From contig NZ_CADIJY010000001.1 in the NCBI RefSeq assembly GCF_902859735.1, positions 434,001-498,000 of the forward strand: a stretch of 64,000 bases of DNA, read 5' to 3'. Every line of letters begins with the position of its first letter. Within the stretch, counting starts at the first letter, position 1. Source of the stretch: Achromobacter aegrifaciens (GTDB lineage Bacteria > Pseudomonadota > Gammaproteobacteria > Burkholderiales > Burkholderiaceae_B). The notes beneath the pieces were generated by a model. It saw only the letters and a list, made by a program, of their open reading frames with translations. It ran no database searches and was not told where the DNA came from. The position numbers and the translations under genes are program-made. Shown here piece by piece: positions 1-11,143 of the stretch.

Positions 1-797
1 ATCCGGTTGGGAATGCGCCGGCCCATGCCCGGCAGGAAGCTGGCGGCGACTGCCGCGTCGGCGTGCGCCAGCCCCTGGCGCACGGCTTCCGGCATTTCCA
101 GGCCGCGAGCCAGCATGGCCGCGATGGCAGTGGCGGCCACGCCGCCGGCGTCGCCGTTGCGGTCCGGGGGCGCCTGCCAGGGCAGGGTGGCGGTCTGGCC
201 GTTGGGGCCTAGCAGCATGTTGGCGTAGTGGCCGGGCCGCTGCGGGCTGCCCAGAACCAGAACCCATTCCGCGCCCGCCGCCAGCAGGGCGTGCATGGGT
301 GTCGGTGCGTCCCCGATATCAATGTCGCCGTCGGCGTGCCACTGCGCCAGGCGCAGGTGCTCGATGATCAGCAGGTCCGTCTGCGGCAGCACCAGCTCCA
401 GGGTGGCGGCCAGCAGGTCGTCGGCATCGTCCTCGTCGGCGGCGTCGGCCGGCGGCTGGGCGCGCTGGCCCAGATGCAGGACCAGCGGCACCTGGCTGTA
501 ATCGGCGGCGATCTGCGCTGCGACGCTGGCGGTTTCCGCGGTGTATAGTCCGCCCACCTTGATGGCCTGCACGGACATGTCTTCGAGCAGGCAGCGCGCC
601 TGATCGTCCAGCAGGTCGGGTGTAACGGGATGGATTTCTTCGATGCCGGCGGTATCCCGCACGGTCAGCGCGGTCACGGCCGCGAGGCCATGGCAACCCA
701 GGCCGGCACAAGTGACGGCATCTGCCGGCAAGCCGTCGGAACCCGAGGGATCGAGCGGACCGAAGACCAAAACGAGAGGGGGAGTAACGGGGGCCAC
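1..797 (-). CDS. thiD: ThiD-like hydroxymethylpyrimidine/phosphomethylpyrimidine kinase, partial
   Basis: Incomplete at the left edge; about 265 residues from the N-terminus are visible. It reads VLVFGPLDPSGSDGL near the N-terminus, followed by a GLGCHGLAAVTALTVRDT stretch. This matches the start of ThiD-type ribokinase-fold enzymes (DPSGGAG substrate loop, then the G-x-H-G-x-A-V-T-A-L-T helix). The family phosphorylates HMP and HMP-P in thiamine synthesis in the cytoplasm. The substrate loop is somewhat altered (DPSGSDG rather than DPSGGAG), so specificity is not certain. The start is GTG at 797, the first usable start after an in-frame stop, and no clear ribosome binding site is seen. It is divergent from the rubredoxin gene. 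Confidence 0.82.
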   Translation of the reverse strand, partial: MAPVTPPLVLVFGPLDPSGSDGLPADAVTCAGLGCHGLAAVTALTVRDTAGIEEIHPVTPDLLDDQARCLLEDMSVQAIKVGGLYTAETASVAAQIAADYSQVPLVLHLGQRAQPPADAADEDDADDLLAATLELVLPQTDLLIIEHLRLAQWHADGDIDIGDAPTPMHALLAAGAEWVLVLGSPQRPGHYANMLLGPNGQTATLPWQAPPDRNGDAGGVAATAIAAMLARGLEMPEAVRQGLAHADAAVAASFLPGMGRRIPNR

Positions 798-952
798 TTG
801 GACAGCGTTAGAGTGGGGGGGCGCCCGGACTCATTTGCGGTGAATCAGGGGAACCCCTATTGGGTTTCGGTAAGATTGTCCCCATTCTAATGGAAGCCCT
901 TCACCTTTGCCCTGATGCCGGGCAAGGGCCTGGATTGATGTAAGAGAGAACT

Positions 953-1117
953 ATGCGTACTTGGATGTGTTTGATTTGCGGCTGGGTCTATGACGAAGAG
1001 GCCGGCCTGCCCGACGAAGGCATTGCGCCCGGCACCCGCTGGGAAGACGTGCCCCCGAACTGGGTCTGTCCTGAATGCGGCGCCCGCAAAGAGGACTTCG
1101 AATTGATGGAAATCTGA
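953..1117 (+). CDS. Rubredoxin
   Basis: A 54-residue protein with two iron-binding motifs, CLICGWVYD near the N-terminus and CPECGARKEDF near the C-terminus. These give the four cysteines that hold a single mononuclear iron. The spacing and length are exactly those of one-domain rubredoxins, which are small cytoplasmic electron carriers. A GAGAG-like ribosome binding site lies 5-9 bases before the ATG. Rubredoxin next to thiD and yqgE is a familiar arrangement in Burkholderiales. Its electron-transfer partner cannot be read from this window. Confidence 0.95.
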   Translation: MRTWMCLICGWVYDEEAGLPDEGIAPGTRWEDVPPNWVCPECGARKEDFELMEI

Positions 1118-1269
1118 GGCCATAGCGCCGACATATTCCGCCAAGGCTCGTAAGATGGGGCTAGGCCCCATCCCTCGCAACCGTGGACCCGACTGCCGCC
1201 AGGCATGATGCTTGCTGGATACGCGCGGCCTCCCCACGGTTCTTTCAGATTACCCATGTAGGGGTTGCC

Positions 1270-1857
1270 ATGACGGAAAAACATCACGAAGACGCCGCGA
1301 CGCAGGCAGCCAATTTTGCCAACCAGTTCCTGATCGCCATGCCCGGCATGGTGGAAGGCAGCCTGGCGGGTTCGGTCATCTATGTCTGCGAACACACCGA
1401 ACGTGGCGCGCTGGGCCTGGTCATCAACCGGCCCACCGACCTGACGTTGGGCACCTTGTTCGAGCGCATCGACCTGACACTCGAAATCGGTCCCGTGAAG
1501 GACACCCTGGTCTTCTTTGGCGGTCCGGTGCAGACCGACCGCGGTTTCGTGCTGCACGCGCCGGCCGGCGACTACAGCTCCAGCATCAAGCTGGGCGACA
1601 TGGCGCTGACCACCTCGCGCGACGTGCTGCAGGCCGTGGCCGACGGCAAGGGGCCGGCCCGCATGCTGGTCACGCTGGGTTATGCCGGTTGGGGCGCGGG
1701 CCAGCTCGAGAGCGAGATGGCGCAGAACGCCTGGCTCAGCGTGGGCGCTGACGACGACATCATTTTCGACGTGCCCCCCGAGGAACGCTATCCGGCCGCG
1801 CTGAAGCTGCTGGGCATCGATCCGGTGATGCTGGCGGGCGATGCCGGACATGCCTGA
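1270..1857 (+). CDS. yqgE: YqgE/AlgH family protein (DUF179)
   Basis: 195 residues with the family features: NQFLIAMPGM near the N-terminus, YVCEHTERGALGLVINRP, then FFGGPVQTDRGFVLH and a C-terminal GYAGWGAGQLE...NAWL segment. The molecular role of this family is poorly defined. The ATG at 1270 is chosen because an AGGGG ribosome binding site precedes it and the protein then has family length; the reading frame stays open further upstream but that part does not look coding. The stop overlaps the next gene by 17 bases, so yqgE and ruvX are very probably co-transcribed, as in most proteobacteria. Confidence 0.93.
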   Translation: MTEKHHEDAATQAANFANQFLIAMPGMVEGSLAGSVIYVCEHTERGALGLVINRPTDLTLGTLFERIDLTLEIGPVKDTLVFFGGPVQTDRGFVLHAPAGDYSSSIKLGDMALTTSRDVLQAVADGKGPARMLVTLGYAGWGAGQLESEMAQNAWLSVGADDDIIFDVPPEERYPAALKLLGIDPVMLAGDAGHA

Positions 1858-2251
1858 AGAGACCCTGCTTGCCTTCGATTTCGGCGAGAAGAAGATCGGC
1901 ATCGCCATCGGCAATACGCTGACGCGCCAGGCGCGTCCGCTGGAAATCATCTTCAGCGAAGTCCGCGAGGCGCGCTTCGGCCGCATCGCGGCGCTCTTGC
2001 AGGAGTGGCAGCCCCACCGTGTCGTGGTGGGGCTGGCCCTGGACGCCGACGGCGGCGAGCAACCCGCCACCGCGCGCTGCCGCCGCTTTGCCAATCAATT
2101 GCACGGCCGCTTCGGCCTCGCCGTCGAACTGGTCGACGAACGCGGTTCCAGCATGGAGGCGCAGCGCCTGCTGGGTACCCATGCGGCGGACGACGCGATG
2201 GCGGCGGCTGTTATCCTGCAACGATACCTGGACACCCTGCCTGCGGCTTGA
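1841..2251 (+). CDS. ruvX: Holliday junction resolvase-like protein RuvX (YqgF)
   Basis: 136 residues of RNase H fold. The N-terminal AFDFGEKKIGIAIG carries the first catalytic aspartate, VVVGLAL follows the second strand, ELVDERGSS holds the acidic DER triad, and DDAMAAAVIL carries the last aspartate. The family is linked to pre-16S rRNA 5' end processing and was earlier proposed to resolve Holliday junctions. The gene overlaps yqgE. ATG at 1841 or at 1850 are both possible starts. The usual LP after VVVG is changed to LA, a small variation. Confidence 0.92.
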   Translation: MPDMPEETLLAFDFGEKKIGIAIGNTLTRQARPLEIIFSEVREARFGRIAALLQEWQPHRVVVGLALDADGGEQPATARCRRFANQLHGRFGLAVELVDERGSSMEAQRLLGTHAADDAMAAAVILQRYLDTLPAA

Positions 2252-2272
2252 TGCACGCGGTCCGGACTGCCT

Positions 2273-3205
2273 ATGCTCAATCCGCAACTCGATCGCCGCG
2301 GCGAACTGATACACCTGTTGACCACCGAAGGGCTGCCCCGCAGGCACGTCGAACGGCTGCTGGACGCGGCGCGCGCCTGGGCGGCGCGCGGCGATACAAC
2401 GGGGGAGGCGCCAGCCGGCCCGTCGTCCGCGATGCCGGTATTCCTGTGCCTGCCCGATGAGTCCACGCAAGACCGCGATGCCTTTGCCGCTGCTGCGCAG
2501 CGCTTGTCGCTGTCTGCGGTCATGCTGGATCCGCAGGCCGGCGACGCGCTGGCCGCAACCGTCGCGCGCCTGGCCCCGGGCCTGCTGGTGCTGCGCCATG
2601 GCGCCAGCGGCGCGGCGCATTGCGCGGCCGCGCACGCGGCGCCGGGCCTGCGCATCCTCAACGCAGGCGACGGCTGCCACGCCGATCCCTTGCCCGCGCT
2701 GGCGCAGGTGCAAGCCATGCTCGACGCGCGGCAGGACCTGACCAACCTGGCCGTGACGCTGGTGGGCGACATCCGCCACTCGCGCGTGGCGCGTTCCGTC
2801 ATCCATGCCATGACCACGCTGGGCGTGCCCGAAGTCCGCGCCGCCGCGCCGCGCAGCCTGTTGCCCGACGGACTGCCGCAGCTCGGCGTGCGCGCCTGCG
2901 CCTCGCTGCGCGAGGGCTTGCAGGATGCAGATGTCGTCATCGCGCTGCCCTTGCAAGTGGAAGGCATCAGCGGCGCGCAACTCCCTTCCGCACGCGAATA
3001 CGCGCAGGCCTACGGCCTGACGCCGGATGCCCTGGCCGCGGCCCGCTCCGATGCCCTGCTGCTGCCGGCGGGCGTGTTGACGCCCGGCATCGAGGTCGAC
3101 GGCGATGTGTCGGCCAGCCTGGCGCCCATCGAGGCGCGGCTGGAGGATATCGAGCAGCATCTGCGTCTGGCCGCCTTGGAATTGCTGACCGGAGACGCGT
3201 CGTGA
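2273..3205 (+). CDS. Aspartate carbamoyltransferase-like protein, probably inactive
   Basis: 310 residues, clearly homologous to PyrB: MLNPQLDRRGELIHLLTTEG at the start, VLRHGASGAAH, ILNAGDG, VGDIRHSRVARS and HAMTTLGVPEVR are all ATCase landmarks. Most active-site positions are altered. The carbamoyl-phosphate STRT loop reads STQD, the SxxK loop lacks its lysine, HPTQ reads DPLP, the R-x-Q aspartate-binding strand reads PLQ, and the HPGP loop reads LPAG. The central HSRVARS arginine is kept. The family condenses carbamoyl phosphate with aspartate; this copy probably cannot. The stop overlaps the start of the next gene (GTGA), so the two proteins are likely made together. A structural or regulatory role is inference. 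Confidence 0.85.
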   Translation: MLNPQLDRRGELIHLLTTEGLPRRHVERLLDAARAWAARGDTTGEAPAGPSSAMPVFLCLPDESTQDRDAFAAAAQRLSLSAVMLDPQAGDALAATVARLAPGLLVLRHGASGAAHCAAAHAAPGLRILNAGDGCHADPLPALAQVQAMLDARQDLTNLAVTLVGDIRHSRVARSVIHAMTTLGVPEVRAAAPRSLLPDGLPQLGVRACASLREGLQDADVVIALPLQVEGISGAQLPSAREYAQAYGLTPDALAAARSDALLLPAGVLTPGIEVDGDVSASLAPIEARLEDIEQHLRLAALELLTGDAS

Positions 3206-4491
3206 GGCTGCATATCGCCAATGGCCGGCTGATCGACCCCGCCAACGCGGTGGACGGACGGCACGACCTCTACATCGCCGACGGCCACGTCGTCGCCGTG
3301 GGCCGCGCGCCCGACGGTTTTCAAGCGGATCGCTCGCTGGACGCGAGCGGGCTGGCGGTGTTGCCGGGCCTGATCGATCTGTCCGCGCGCGTCACGCAAC
3401 CGGGCGCGGCGGCCTTCGCCGCTGCCGAATTGCGCGCGGCGCTTGCCGGTGGCGTCACCCGGCTGGTGCTGCCACCGGACCCTGGCGCGCCGCTGGATGA
3501 ACCCGGCAAGGCCGAGGCCTTGATGCGCCACGCCGAGGCCGGGCAATGTCGCGTCCATCCCTTGGGCGCGATGACGGTGGGACTGGCCGGCGAAACGCTG
3601 GCCGAGATGGGCCTGCTGGCGCAGGCGGGCTGCCTCGCCTATACGCACGGCGAACAAGGCATCGCCGATACGCGCGTGCTCTGGGGCGCGATGCGCTACG
3701 CCAGCGGCATGGGCCTGGCGCTGTGGCTGCGACCACAGGATCCGTGGCTCGCGCGCGGCGCGGTCGCCGCAAGCGGCGCCTACGCCGAGCGCCTGGGCCT
3801 CGAAGGGCTGCCGCCGCAGGCGGAAACCGTGGCCCTGCACACCATTTTTGAACTGCAGCGCGCCACCGGCGCGCGCGTGCACCTGACGCGGCTGTCCTCG
3901 GCCGCTGGCCTGGAACTGCTGCGCGCCGCCCGGCGCGAGGGCCTGCCGGTCACGGCCGACGTGTCCGTCCACAGTCTGCACCTGACTGACGTGGACATCG
4001 GCTTCTTCAATACGGACTTCCGCCTGAACCCGCCGCTGCGCGGCCAGCGCGATCGCGACGCGATCCAGGCCGCGTTGGCCGACGGCACTGTCGATGCGCT
4101 GTGCTCCGATCACAATCCGATCGACGACGCCGCCAAAGCCGTGCCGTTCCCGTTGGCCGAGCCCGGCGCTACCGGACTGGAGCTGCTGCTGTCCCTGGCC
4201 CTGAAGTGGGCGCGCGACCACCGCCGACCTCTGCCCGAAGCACTGGCGCGGGTCACTTGCGGCCCCGCCGCGGTGCTGGCCAGCGTTTCTCCGCTGGCCG
4301 CATCCGCCGGCCATCTGGGCGTGGGAGCGTCAGCGGACCTGTGCCTGGCCGATCTGGAAGCCGAATGGCTGGTGATGCCCGGCGCGCTGCAAAGCCGCAG
4401 CGGCCATACCCCGTTCGCGGGTATGATGCTGCCCGGCCGCGTACGCGCCACCGTGGTAGGTGGCAGCCTGGCCTGGGAGACTCCGGTTTGA
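3202..4491 (+). CDS. Dihydroorotase-like protein PyrC', catalytically degenerate
   Basis: 429 residues of amidohydrolase fold, matching type I dihydroorotases along its length (VLPGLIDL; ADVSVHSLHLTDVDIGFF; LNPPLRGQRDRDAI; CSDHNP). The metal ligands are largely gone. The HxH after GLID is replaced by SAR, the motif containing the bridging residue reads YTHGEQG, and histidines of the next strands are missing; only the SDHNP aspartate remains. Pseudomonas PyrC' is a known inactive homologue that scaffolds ATCase, and the same role is likely here. The GTG start overlaps the stop of the PyrB-like gene. The stop overlaps the plsC start by four bases. Confidence 0.88.
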   Translation: MRLHIANGRLIDPANAVDGRHDLYIADGHVVAVGRAPDGFQADRSLDASGLAVLPGLIDLSARVTQPGAAAFAAAELRAALAGGVTRLVLPPDPGAPLDEPGKAEALMRHAEAGQCRVHPLGAMTVGLAGETLAEMGLLAQAGCLAYTHGEQGIADTRVLWGAMRYASGMGLALWLRPQDPWLARGAVAASGAYAERLGLEGLPPQAETVALHTIFELQRATGARVHLTRLSSAAGLELLRAARREGLPVTADVSVHSLHLTDVDIGFFNTDFRLNPPLRGQRDRDAIQAALADGTVDALCSDHNPIDDAAKAVPFPLAEPGATGLELLLSLALKWARDHRRPLPEALARVTCGPAAVLASVSPLAASAGHLGVGASADLCLADLEAEWLVMPGALQSRSGHTPFAGMMLPGRVRATVVGGSLAWETPV

Positions 4492-5228
4492 AGCTGCTGC
4501 GCTTTGTCCTTAGGCTGTTCCTCGTGGTGCCCTGGATTCTCTTCGGCCTCTTGTGTGTAGGCCTGGTATATCCCCTGATCGGCCCCAAATCACGTGCCTG
4601 GCTGAACCGCCGCTGGTCGCGCTGCCTGATGGCTTTCTGTGGCCTGCGGGTCGTCCTCAAGGGTGAGCCGCGCCTGACCGGTCCGGTGCTGCTGGTGGCC
4701 AACCACGTGTCCTGGATCGACATCTTCGTGCTGAACTCGGCGCGCGCCACGTCCTTCGTCGCCAAAAGCGAAATCCGCAGTTGGCCGATCATCGGCTGGC
4801 TGGTGGCCGGCGCCGGCACGCTCTTCATCGAACGCGGCCAGCGCCACGCGGTGCACGCCATGGGTGAATCCATGCAAGCCCGCTTCAAGCAGGGCGACGC
4901 GGTGGGGCTGTTCCCCGAAGGCACGACGAGCGAGGGTTTCGAACTGCTGCCCTTCCACGCCAGCCTGTTCGAGCCGGCGCGTTCGGCCGCCGTCGAGATC
5001 CAGCCCGTGGCCTTGCGCTTCCTGCAGCATGGCAAGCGCAGCGGTTACGCGGCGTTCGTGGGGGAAGAGTCCTTGGTCGCGAATCTCTGGCGGGTGCTGG
5101 GGGTGACGGGACTGGCCGTCGAAGTGGTGTTCCTGCCGCCGTTGGCGGCGCGGCATCCGGACGGGAGTTTGCCTACGCGGCTGGAGTTGTCTCATCAGGC
5201 GCGGGATGCGATTTCGAGTGTGCTGTAG
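4488..5228 (+). CDS. plsC: 1-acyl-sn-glycerol-3-phosphate acyltransferase (PlsC family)
   Basis: 246 residues. One hydrophobic segment lies at about residues 5-32, followed by the acyltransferase motifs NHVSWID (the HX4D catalytic pair), FIERG and LFPEGTTSEG. The family transfers an acyl chain to lysophosphatidic acid at the inner membrane, making phosphatidic acid. The TTG start overlaps the upstream stop (TTGA), so translation is probably coupled to the PyrC'-like gene. It is the last gene of this plus-strand operon, followed by a palindrome-rich convergent region. Confidence 0.93.
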   Translation: MKLLRFVLRLFLVVPWILFGLLCVGLVYPLIGPKSRAWLNRRWSRCLMAFCGLRVVLKGEPRLTGPVLLVANHVSWIDIFVLNSARATSFVAKSEIRSWPIIGWLVAGAGTLFIERGQRHAVHAMGESMQARFKQGDAVGLFPEGTTSEGFELLPFHASLFEPARSAAVEIQPVALRFLQHGKRSGYAAFVGEESLVANLWRVLGVTGLAVEVVFLPPLAARHPDGSLPTRLELSHQARDAISSVL

Positions 5229-5314
5229 CGCATAAGCGCTTCGTAGGTCGTCCGTCGTCGCGGGCGGCGTGCGTCTTGGCTTGTCGTGCCGCTAGAGCAG
5301 TGGTTGGGGGCGTG

Positions 5315-5378
5315 TCTTGCGGGGCCCGCCCCAGGCCGGCCGCGCGGGCGGCCTTTTGGGGCTTACGCGGTGTCTTGC
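5315..5378 (+). repeat. 63-bp hairpin repeat, copy 1
   Basis: Starts and ends with TCTTGC. It contains GGGGCCCGCCCC, then a hairpin centred on GGCCGCGCGGGCGGCC, then GGGGCTTACG. Copy 2 (52793-52857) is nearly identical outside the hairpin arms, and copy 3 (5616-5677) is the same element in reverse. In this copy the outer arms are imperfect, with a bulge. All copies lie at convergent gene ends. Confidence 0.75.
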
Positions 5379-5615
5379 GTCGCGTGTTGGCGCTGCGCGC
5401 TGGTGGTTGGTGATTTTGGGTATGCGGGACGTTGAAGCGCGTCGGTTGGCCAACCATCGTCATTCAACGTCAGTGCGGGATGGGTGGCGCGCGTGACGGT
5501 CAGCATGCGCAAGCAGTTCGTCACCGCGCGCCATCCATCACCGCCCATCCCCCATGAGCTGGCGACCATTAGCAAACCACTCGCCGCATTCGCGCAAGCG
5601 AACACAATCGAAATT

Positions 5616-5677
5616 CAAGAAATCACGTATGTCATTCTCGGCCGCCCGCGCGGCCGAGAATGACGGGCAGCCCAAGA
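5616..5677 (-). repeat. 63-bp hairpin repeat, copy 3 (reverse orientation)
   Basis: On the minus strand it reads TCTTG, a GGGC..GCCC segment, a hairpin, then TACGTGATTTCTTG, which is the same order as the other copies. The hairpin is perfect: 14-bp arms at 5631-5644 and 5651-5664 around a 6-base loop. The inner CGGCCG-loop-CGGCCG is shared with copy 2. The outer eight base pairs are different but still fully complementary. Confidence 0.72.
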
Positions 5678-5727
5678 ATCGTCCCTGACCACAGCTCTAG
5701 CAGCGCATCAGTCCAAGATTCAAGTAG

Positions 5728-5889
5728 CCCATCGGCGCGGGCGCCTGAGTGGCGGGCAACCTCGATGCGCCCGAGGGAATCTGAAGGGAAGGCCGAAGGC
5801 CTGGACGAAGATGACGACGGGGCAGTCCGGAGCGAAGGCTCCGGACCGCAATCGTGGGCGCCCGCCACTCAGGCGCCCGCGCCGATGGG
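5728..5889 (-). repeat. Long palindromic interspersed element, copy 1
   Basis: Perfect 29-bp inverted arms (5728-5756 and 5861-5889) enclose a core of about 100 bases. The core contains a second perfect hairpin, GTCCGGAGC/GCTCCGGAC, at 5825-5833 and 5838-5846. Read on the minus strand, the core matches that of the element at 52550-52713: an ACGATTGCGGTCCGGAGC start, the TTCGCTCCGGACT loop, and a TTC..GATTCC..TCGGGC..ATCGA end. The two pairs of arms are unrelated in sequence. No transposase is present, so this may be a MITE-like or structured-RNA element. Confidence 0.78.
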
Positions 5890-5974
5890 CGGCCTACGAA
5901 GCACTGGAACGGCGCCTCGAAACCATGCAAACGCAGCCTCGGGCGAACTCAGCGCCAGAAGCTACAAAGCCCGC

Positions 5975-7487
<1,513 letters not shown>

Positions 7488-7501
<14 letters not shown>

Positions 7502-8942
7502 TTTGTTTGGCGCCGTTCAGGTGTGCCCCGGCCAGAGGGTCGAGGCGTCTAAAGGAGAAGGTCGAAGCCATGCACAGCACGCCGACGACGATGAAGCCCG
7601 CGACGACATCGCGGATCGCCAGCGTTTCCGCGCCGCGCAGGGACATGCTGATGTTCAGCGTCACCGCGGCCACGCCCACGCCCAGGCTGATGCCCAGCTG
7701 CTGCGCCATCGCGGCGAAACTGCTGGCGCGGCTCATCTTGGACGGGGGGATGTCGGCATAGGTTAGCGTATTTACCCCGGTGAACTGCAGCGAACGGAAA
7801 AAGCCGCCGACCAGCAGGATCGCGATCATCAGCCACACCGGCGTGGTGGGAGTGAAGGCGCCGCAGACCACGATGAACGCGCCCGCCAGCACGGCGTTCA
7901 CGGTCAGGACCCGGCGAAAGCCGAAGTGCTTGACGATGGGGGTGGCCACGAACTTCATCAGCAGCGCGCCCGCGGCGCTGGCGAAGGTGATCAGGCCGGC
8001 CGCGAACGGCGTGAGGCCAAAACCCACCTGCAGCAGCATGGCCAGCAGGAAGGGCGTGGCGCCCACGGCGAAACGGCACAGGTTGCCGCCCAGCGTGGAG
8101 ATGGCGAAGGTGGGGATCCGCATCAGCGACAGGTCGATGATGGGGTGTTCGGTGCGCTTGGCATGCCAGCCATAGAGCAGGCCGCAGATCGTGCCGACCA
8201 CGATCAGCCCCAGCAGCACGGACGGCGGCATGACATCGCGGCCGATGGCCTCGAAACCGCTGACCAGGGTCGCCAGGCAGATCGCGCTGAGCAGGAAGCC
8301 CGGCCAGTCCAGGCGCGGGGCGGCTTCCTCGCGGATTTCCGCGACGTAGCGCAGCACCAGGAAAATTCCCAGGATACCGATAGGGATATTGATCAGGAAG
8401 ATCCAGTGCCAGGACATGTAGGTGACCATGAAGCCGCCCAACGGCGGTCCGATCACGGGGCCCAGCAGGGCCGGAATGGAAAGGAAGGACATGGCCTTCA
8501 GCAAGTCCTGCTTGGGCACGGTGCGCAGCAGGATGATGCGCCCCACCGGCACCATCATTGCGCCCGCCATCCCCTGGACGATGCGGGCCAGGACCAGTTG
8601 CGGCAGATCCTGGGACAGCGCACAGGCCACCGAGCTGAGCGTGAACAGGCCGATCGCCGCCACGAACACCCGCCGCGCGCCGTAGCGGTCGGCCGCCCAG
8701 CCGCTGACGGGCACGAATACCGCCACCGACAGCAGGTAGGAAGTAATGGCCACGTTCAGCCGTACCGGGGTCGAACCCAGGGCGTGGGCCATGGCTGGCA
8801 GGGCGGTGGCGACCACGGTGGCGTCCAGCATCTGCATGAACAGCGCACAGCCCACGATGAAGGGAATCATGCGCGCCGCGCGCGCGGCTTGCTCACTGGA
8901 AAGAGGAGCGGGGCGGGCTGCTGCTGCGGTTTCTGCGGACAT
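7488..8942 (-). CDS. MFS transporter, DHA2 (EmrB/QacA) family
   Basis: 484 residues with about 14 predicted membrane segments. [18 protein letters not shown] near the N-terminus is the DHA2 motif D1 region, [13 protein letters not shown] is motif A, and [12 protein letters not shown] is the antiporter motif C. These proteins export drugs or metabolites in exchange for protons across the inner membrane. It lies directly upstream of glpK and overlaps it by 14 bases. No membrane-fusion partner (EmrA type) is adjacent, so it probably acts alone. The substrate cannot be read from sequence. Confidence 0.93.
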
Positions 8943-9040
8943 GGCGGGCGGGGGCGATGGGTGCCGCGAGATTGTAACGCCGGGGGGTGGGCCGCCGTGA
9001 AGTAAACTCCCTACATCCGAAACCCATTGAAATTGGTGCC

Positions 9041-9229
9041 ATGGCGACCAACTACGAATCCGAGATCACCCTTTTCCTGAAGGACTACAAGAAATCGCAT
9101 CCTGGCACCGAAGAGCGCCAGCGCGAGGGCCGCGCCCGCCTTTGGGACAAACCGCAGGACTCGGAGCTGCTGGAAGGCTTCCGCGCGGCCCGCGTGCCGC
9201 AAAAGCCGTACGTCTACCAGGCCGACTGA
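9041..9229 (+). CDS. DUF3460 family protein
   Basis: 62 residues, soluble and highly charged: YESEITLFLKDYKKSHP at the N-terminus, then RQREGRARLWDKPQD and a C-terminal VPQKPYVYQAD. This matches a small protein family of unknown function found mainly in Burkholderiales, usually just upstream of scpA or panC as here. The ATG at 9041 gives the family start; the frame is open upstream but without a better start. It ends 16 bases before scpA and is probably in the same transcript. Confidence 0.85.
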   Translation: MATNYESEITLFLKDYKKSHPGTEERQREGRARLWDKPQDSELLEGFRAARVPQKPYVYQAD

Positions 9230-9245
9230 GCCCATTGCGGCAATC

Positions 9246-10136
9246 ATGGCCCAAAACGCTTCCGTCCCGGGCGACGCCCTGGCCGCGCTAGTGGAACCGC
9301 CCGTCGACAGCACCCCTGACACGATCGACAGCGTGGCGTTCGCGCGCCTGTATGGCGAGCCGCTGTTCCAGATGCCCACGGACCTGTACATCCCGCCGGA
9401 TGCGCTGGAAGTGTTTCTGGAAGCGTTTGAAGGGCCGCTCGACCTGCTGCTCTACCTGATCCGCAAGCAGAACTTCAATGTGCTGGACATCCCCATGGCG
9501 GATGTCACGCGGCAGTATCTGTCGTATGTGGAGCAGATCCGCATCCACAACCTGGAGCTGGCCGCAGAGTACCTGCTGATGGCGGCGATGCTCATCGAGA
9601 TCAAGTCGCGCATGCTGCTGCCGGTCAAGAAGACCGACACCGGCGAAGAGCCGGAAGATCCACGCGCCGAACTCGTGCGCCGCCTGCTCGAATACGAGCA
9701 GATGAAGCTGGCCGCCCAGAAGCTGGACGCGATGCCCCAGCTGGGCCGCGACTTCGTCAGCAGCCAGGCGGTGGCCGACCTGAGCGTCGAGCGCATGCTG
9801 CCCGAGGTCAGCGTGGACGACTTGCGCGCGGCGTGGGCCGACATCATGAAGCGGGCCAAGCTGAACCAGCATCACCACATCACGCGCGAACAGTTGTCCG
9901 TGCGCGATCACATGACGCATATCCTGCGGCGCCTGAACGACGTGCGCTTCATGGAATTCGGCGACCTGTTCATGGAGCGCGTCCGCGAAGGCGCGCCCGC
10001 GGCGGTGGTCGTCGTGCATTTCATCGCCATGCTGGAGCTGGCGCGCGAGTCCCTGCTGGAAATTACGCAGGCCGAGCCCTATGCTCCCATCTACGTGCGC
10101 CTGGCCTACACCAGCGTGTCGGCGGTCGCGGCCTGA
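9246..10136 (+). CDS. scpA: Segregation and condensation protein A
   Basis: 296 residues. The kleisin N-terminal motif FEGPLDLLLYLIRKQNFNVLDIP is present, followed by the helix AAEYLLMAAMLIEIKSRMLLP and a C-terminal winged-helix region (MEFGDLFMERVREG...VVHFIAMLELARE). ScpA bridges the SMC ATPase heads and recruits ScpB in chromosome condensation. An N-terminal extension of about 55 residues precedes the conserved start; the proposed start is the only ATG close to DUF3460. No scpB is adjacent. The gene leads into panC after 36 bases. Confidence 0.93.
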   Translation: MAQNASVPGDALAALVEPPVDSTPDTIDSVAFARLYGEPLFQMPTDLYIPPDALEVFLEAFEGPLDLLLYLIRKQNFNVLDIPMADVTRQYLSYVEQIRIHNLELAAEYLLMAAMLIEIKSRMLLPVKKTDTGEEPEDPRAELVRRLLEYEQMKLAAQKLDAMPQLGRDFVSSQAVADLSVERMLPEVSVDDLRAAWADIMKRAKLNQHHHITREQLSVRDHMTHILRRLNDVRFMEFGDLFMERVREGAPAAVVVVHFIAMLELARESLLEITQAEPYAPIYVRLAYTSVSAVAA

Positions 10137-11027
<891 letters not shown>

Positions 11028-11143
11028 GACGGCAAGGCCGCGGGGGTGGCGTCCATGTCCACCCCTGAAAGAACTACCAGCTTACGTGGTGGCGGGAGGC
11101 GGGTCAGACTCGGTGCAATCCTACATTGCAAGCGAGCCGCCCC

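Larger units (their letters stand above)
5229..5974. other. Palindrome-rich convergent intergenic region
   Basis: 746 bases between the 3' ends of plsC and glpK with no credible gene. It contains two copies of a ~63-bp hairpin element, one copy of a long palindromic element (separate entries), and a further hairpin whose arms are at 5479-5496 and 5521-5539 (one mismatch and one bulge). A perfect palindrome, GGTTGGCCAACC, lies at about 5445-5456. Open frames here are short and follow the repeats. Confidence 0.8.

Noticed and set aside
2620-3200. N-terminal extension of the PyrC-like gene reading through the PyrB-like gene
   Set aside because: That part is in a different frame from the PyrB-like gene and has Arg/Ala-rich composition; the GTG at 3202 fits dihydroorotase start.
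5616-5889. Insertion sequence or transposase remnant
   Set aside because: The region is too short for a transposase, no frame resembles one, and no target-site duplication is visible.
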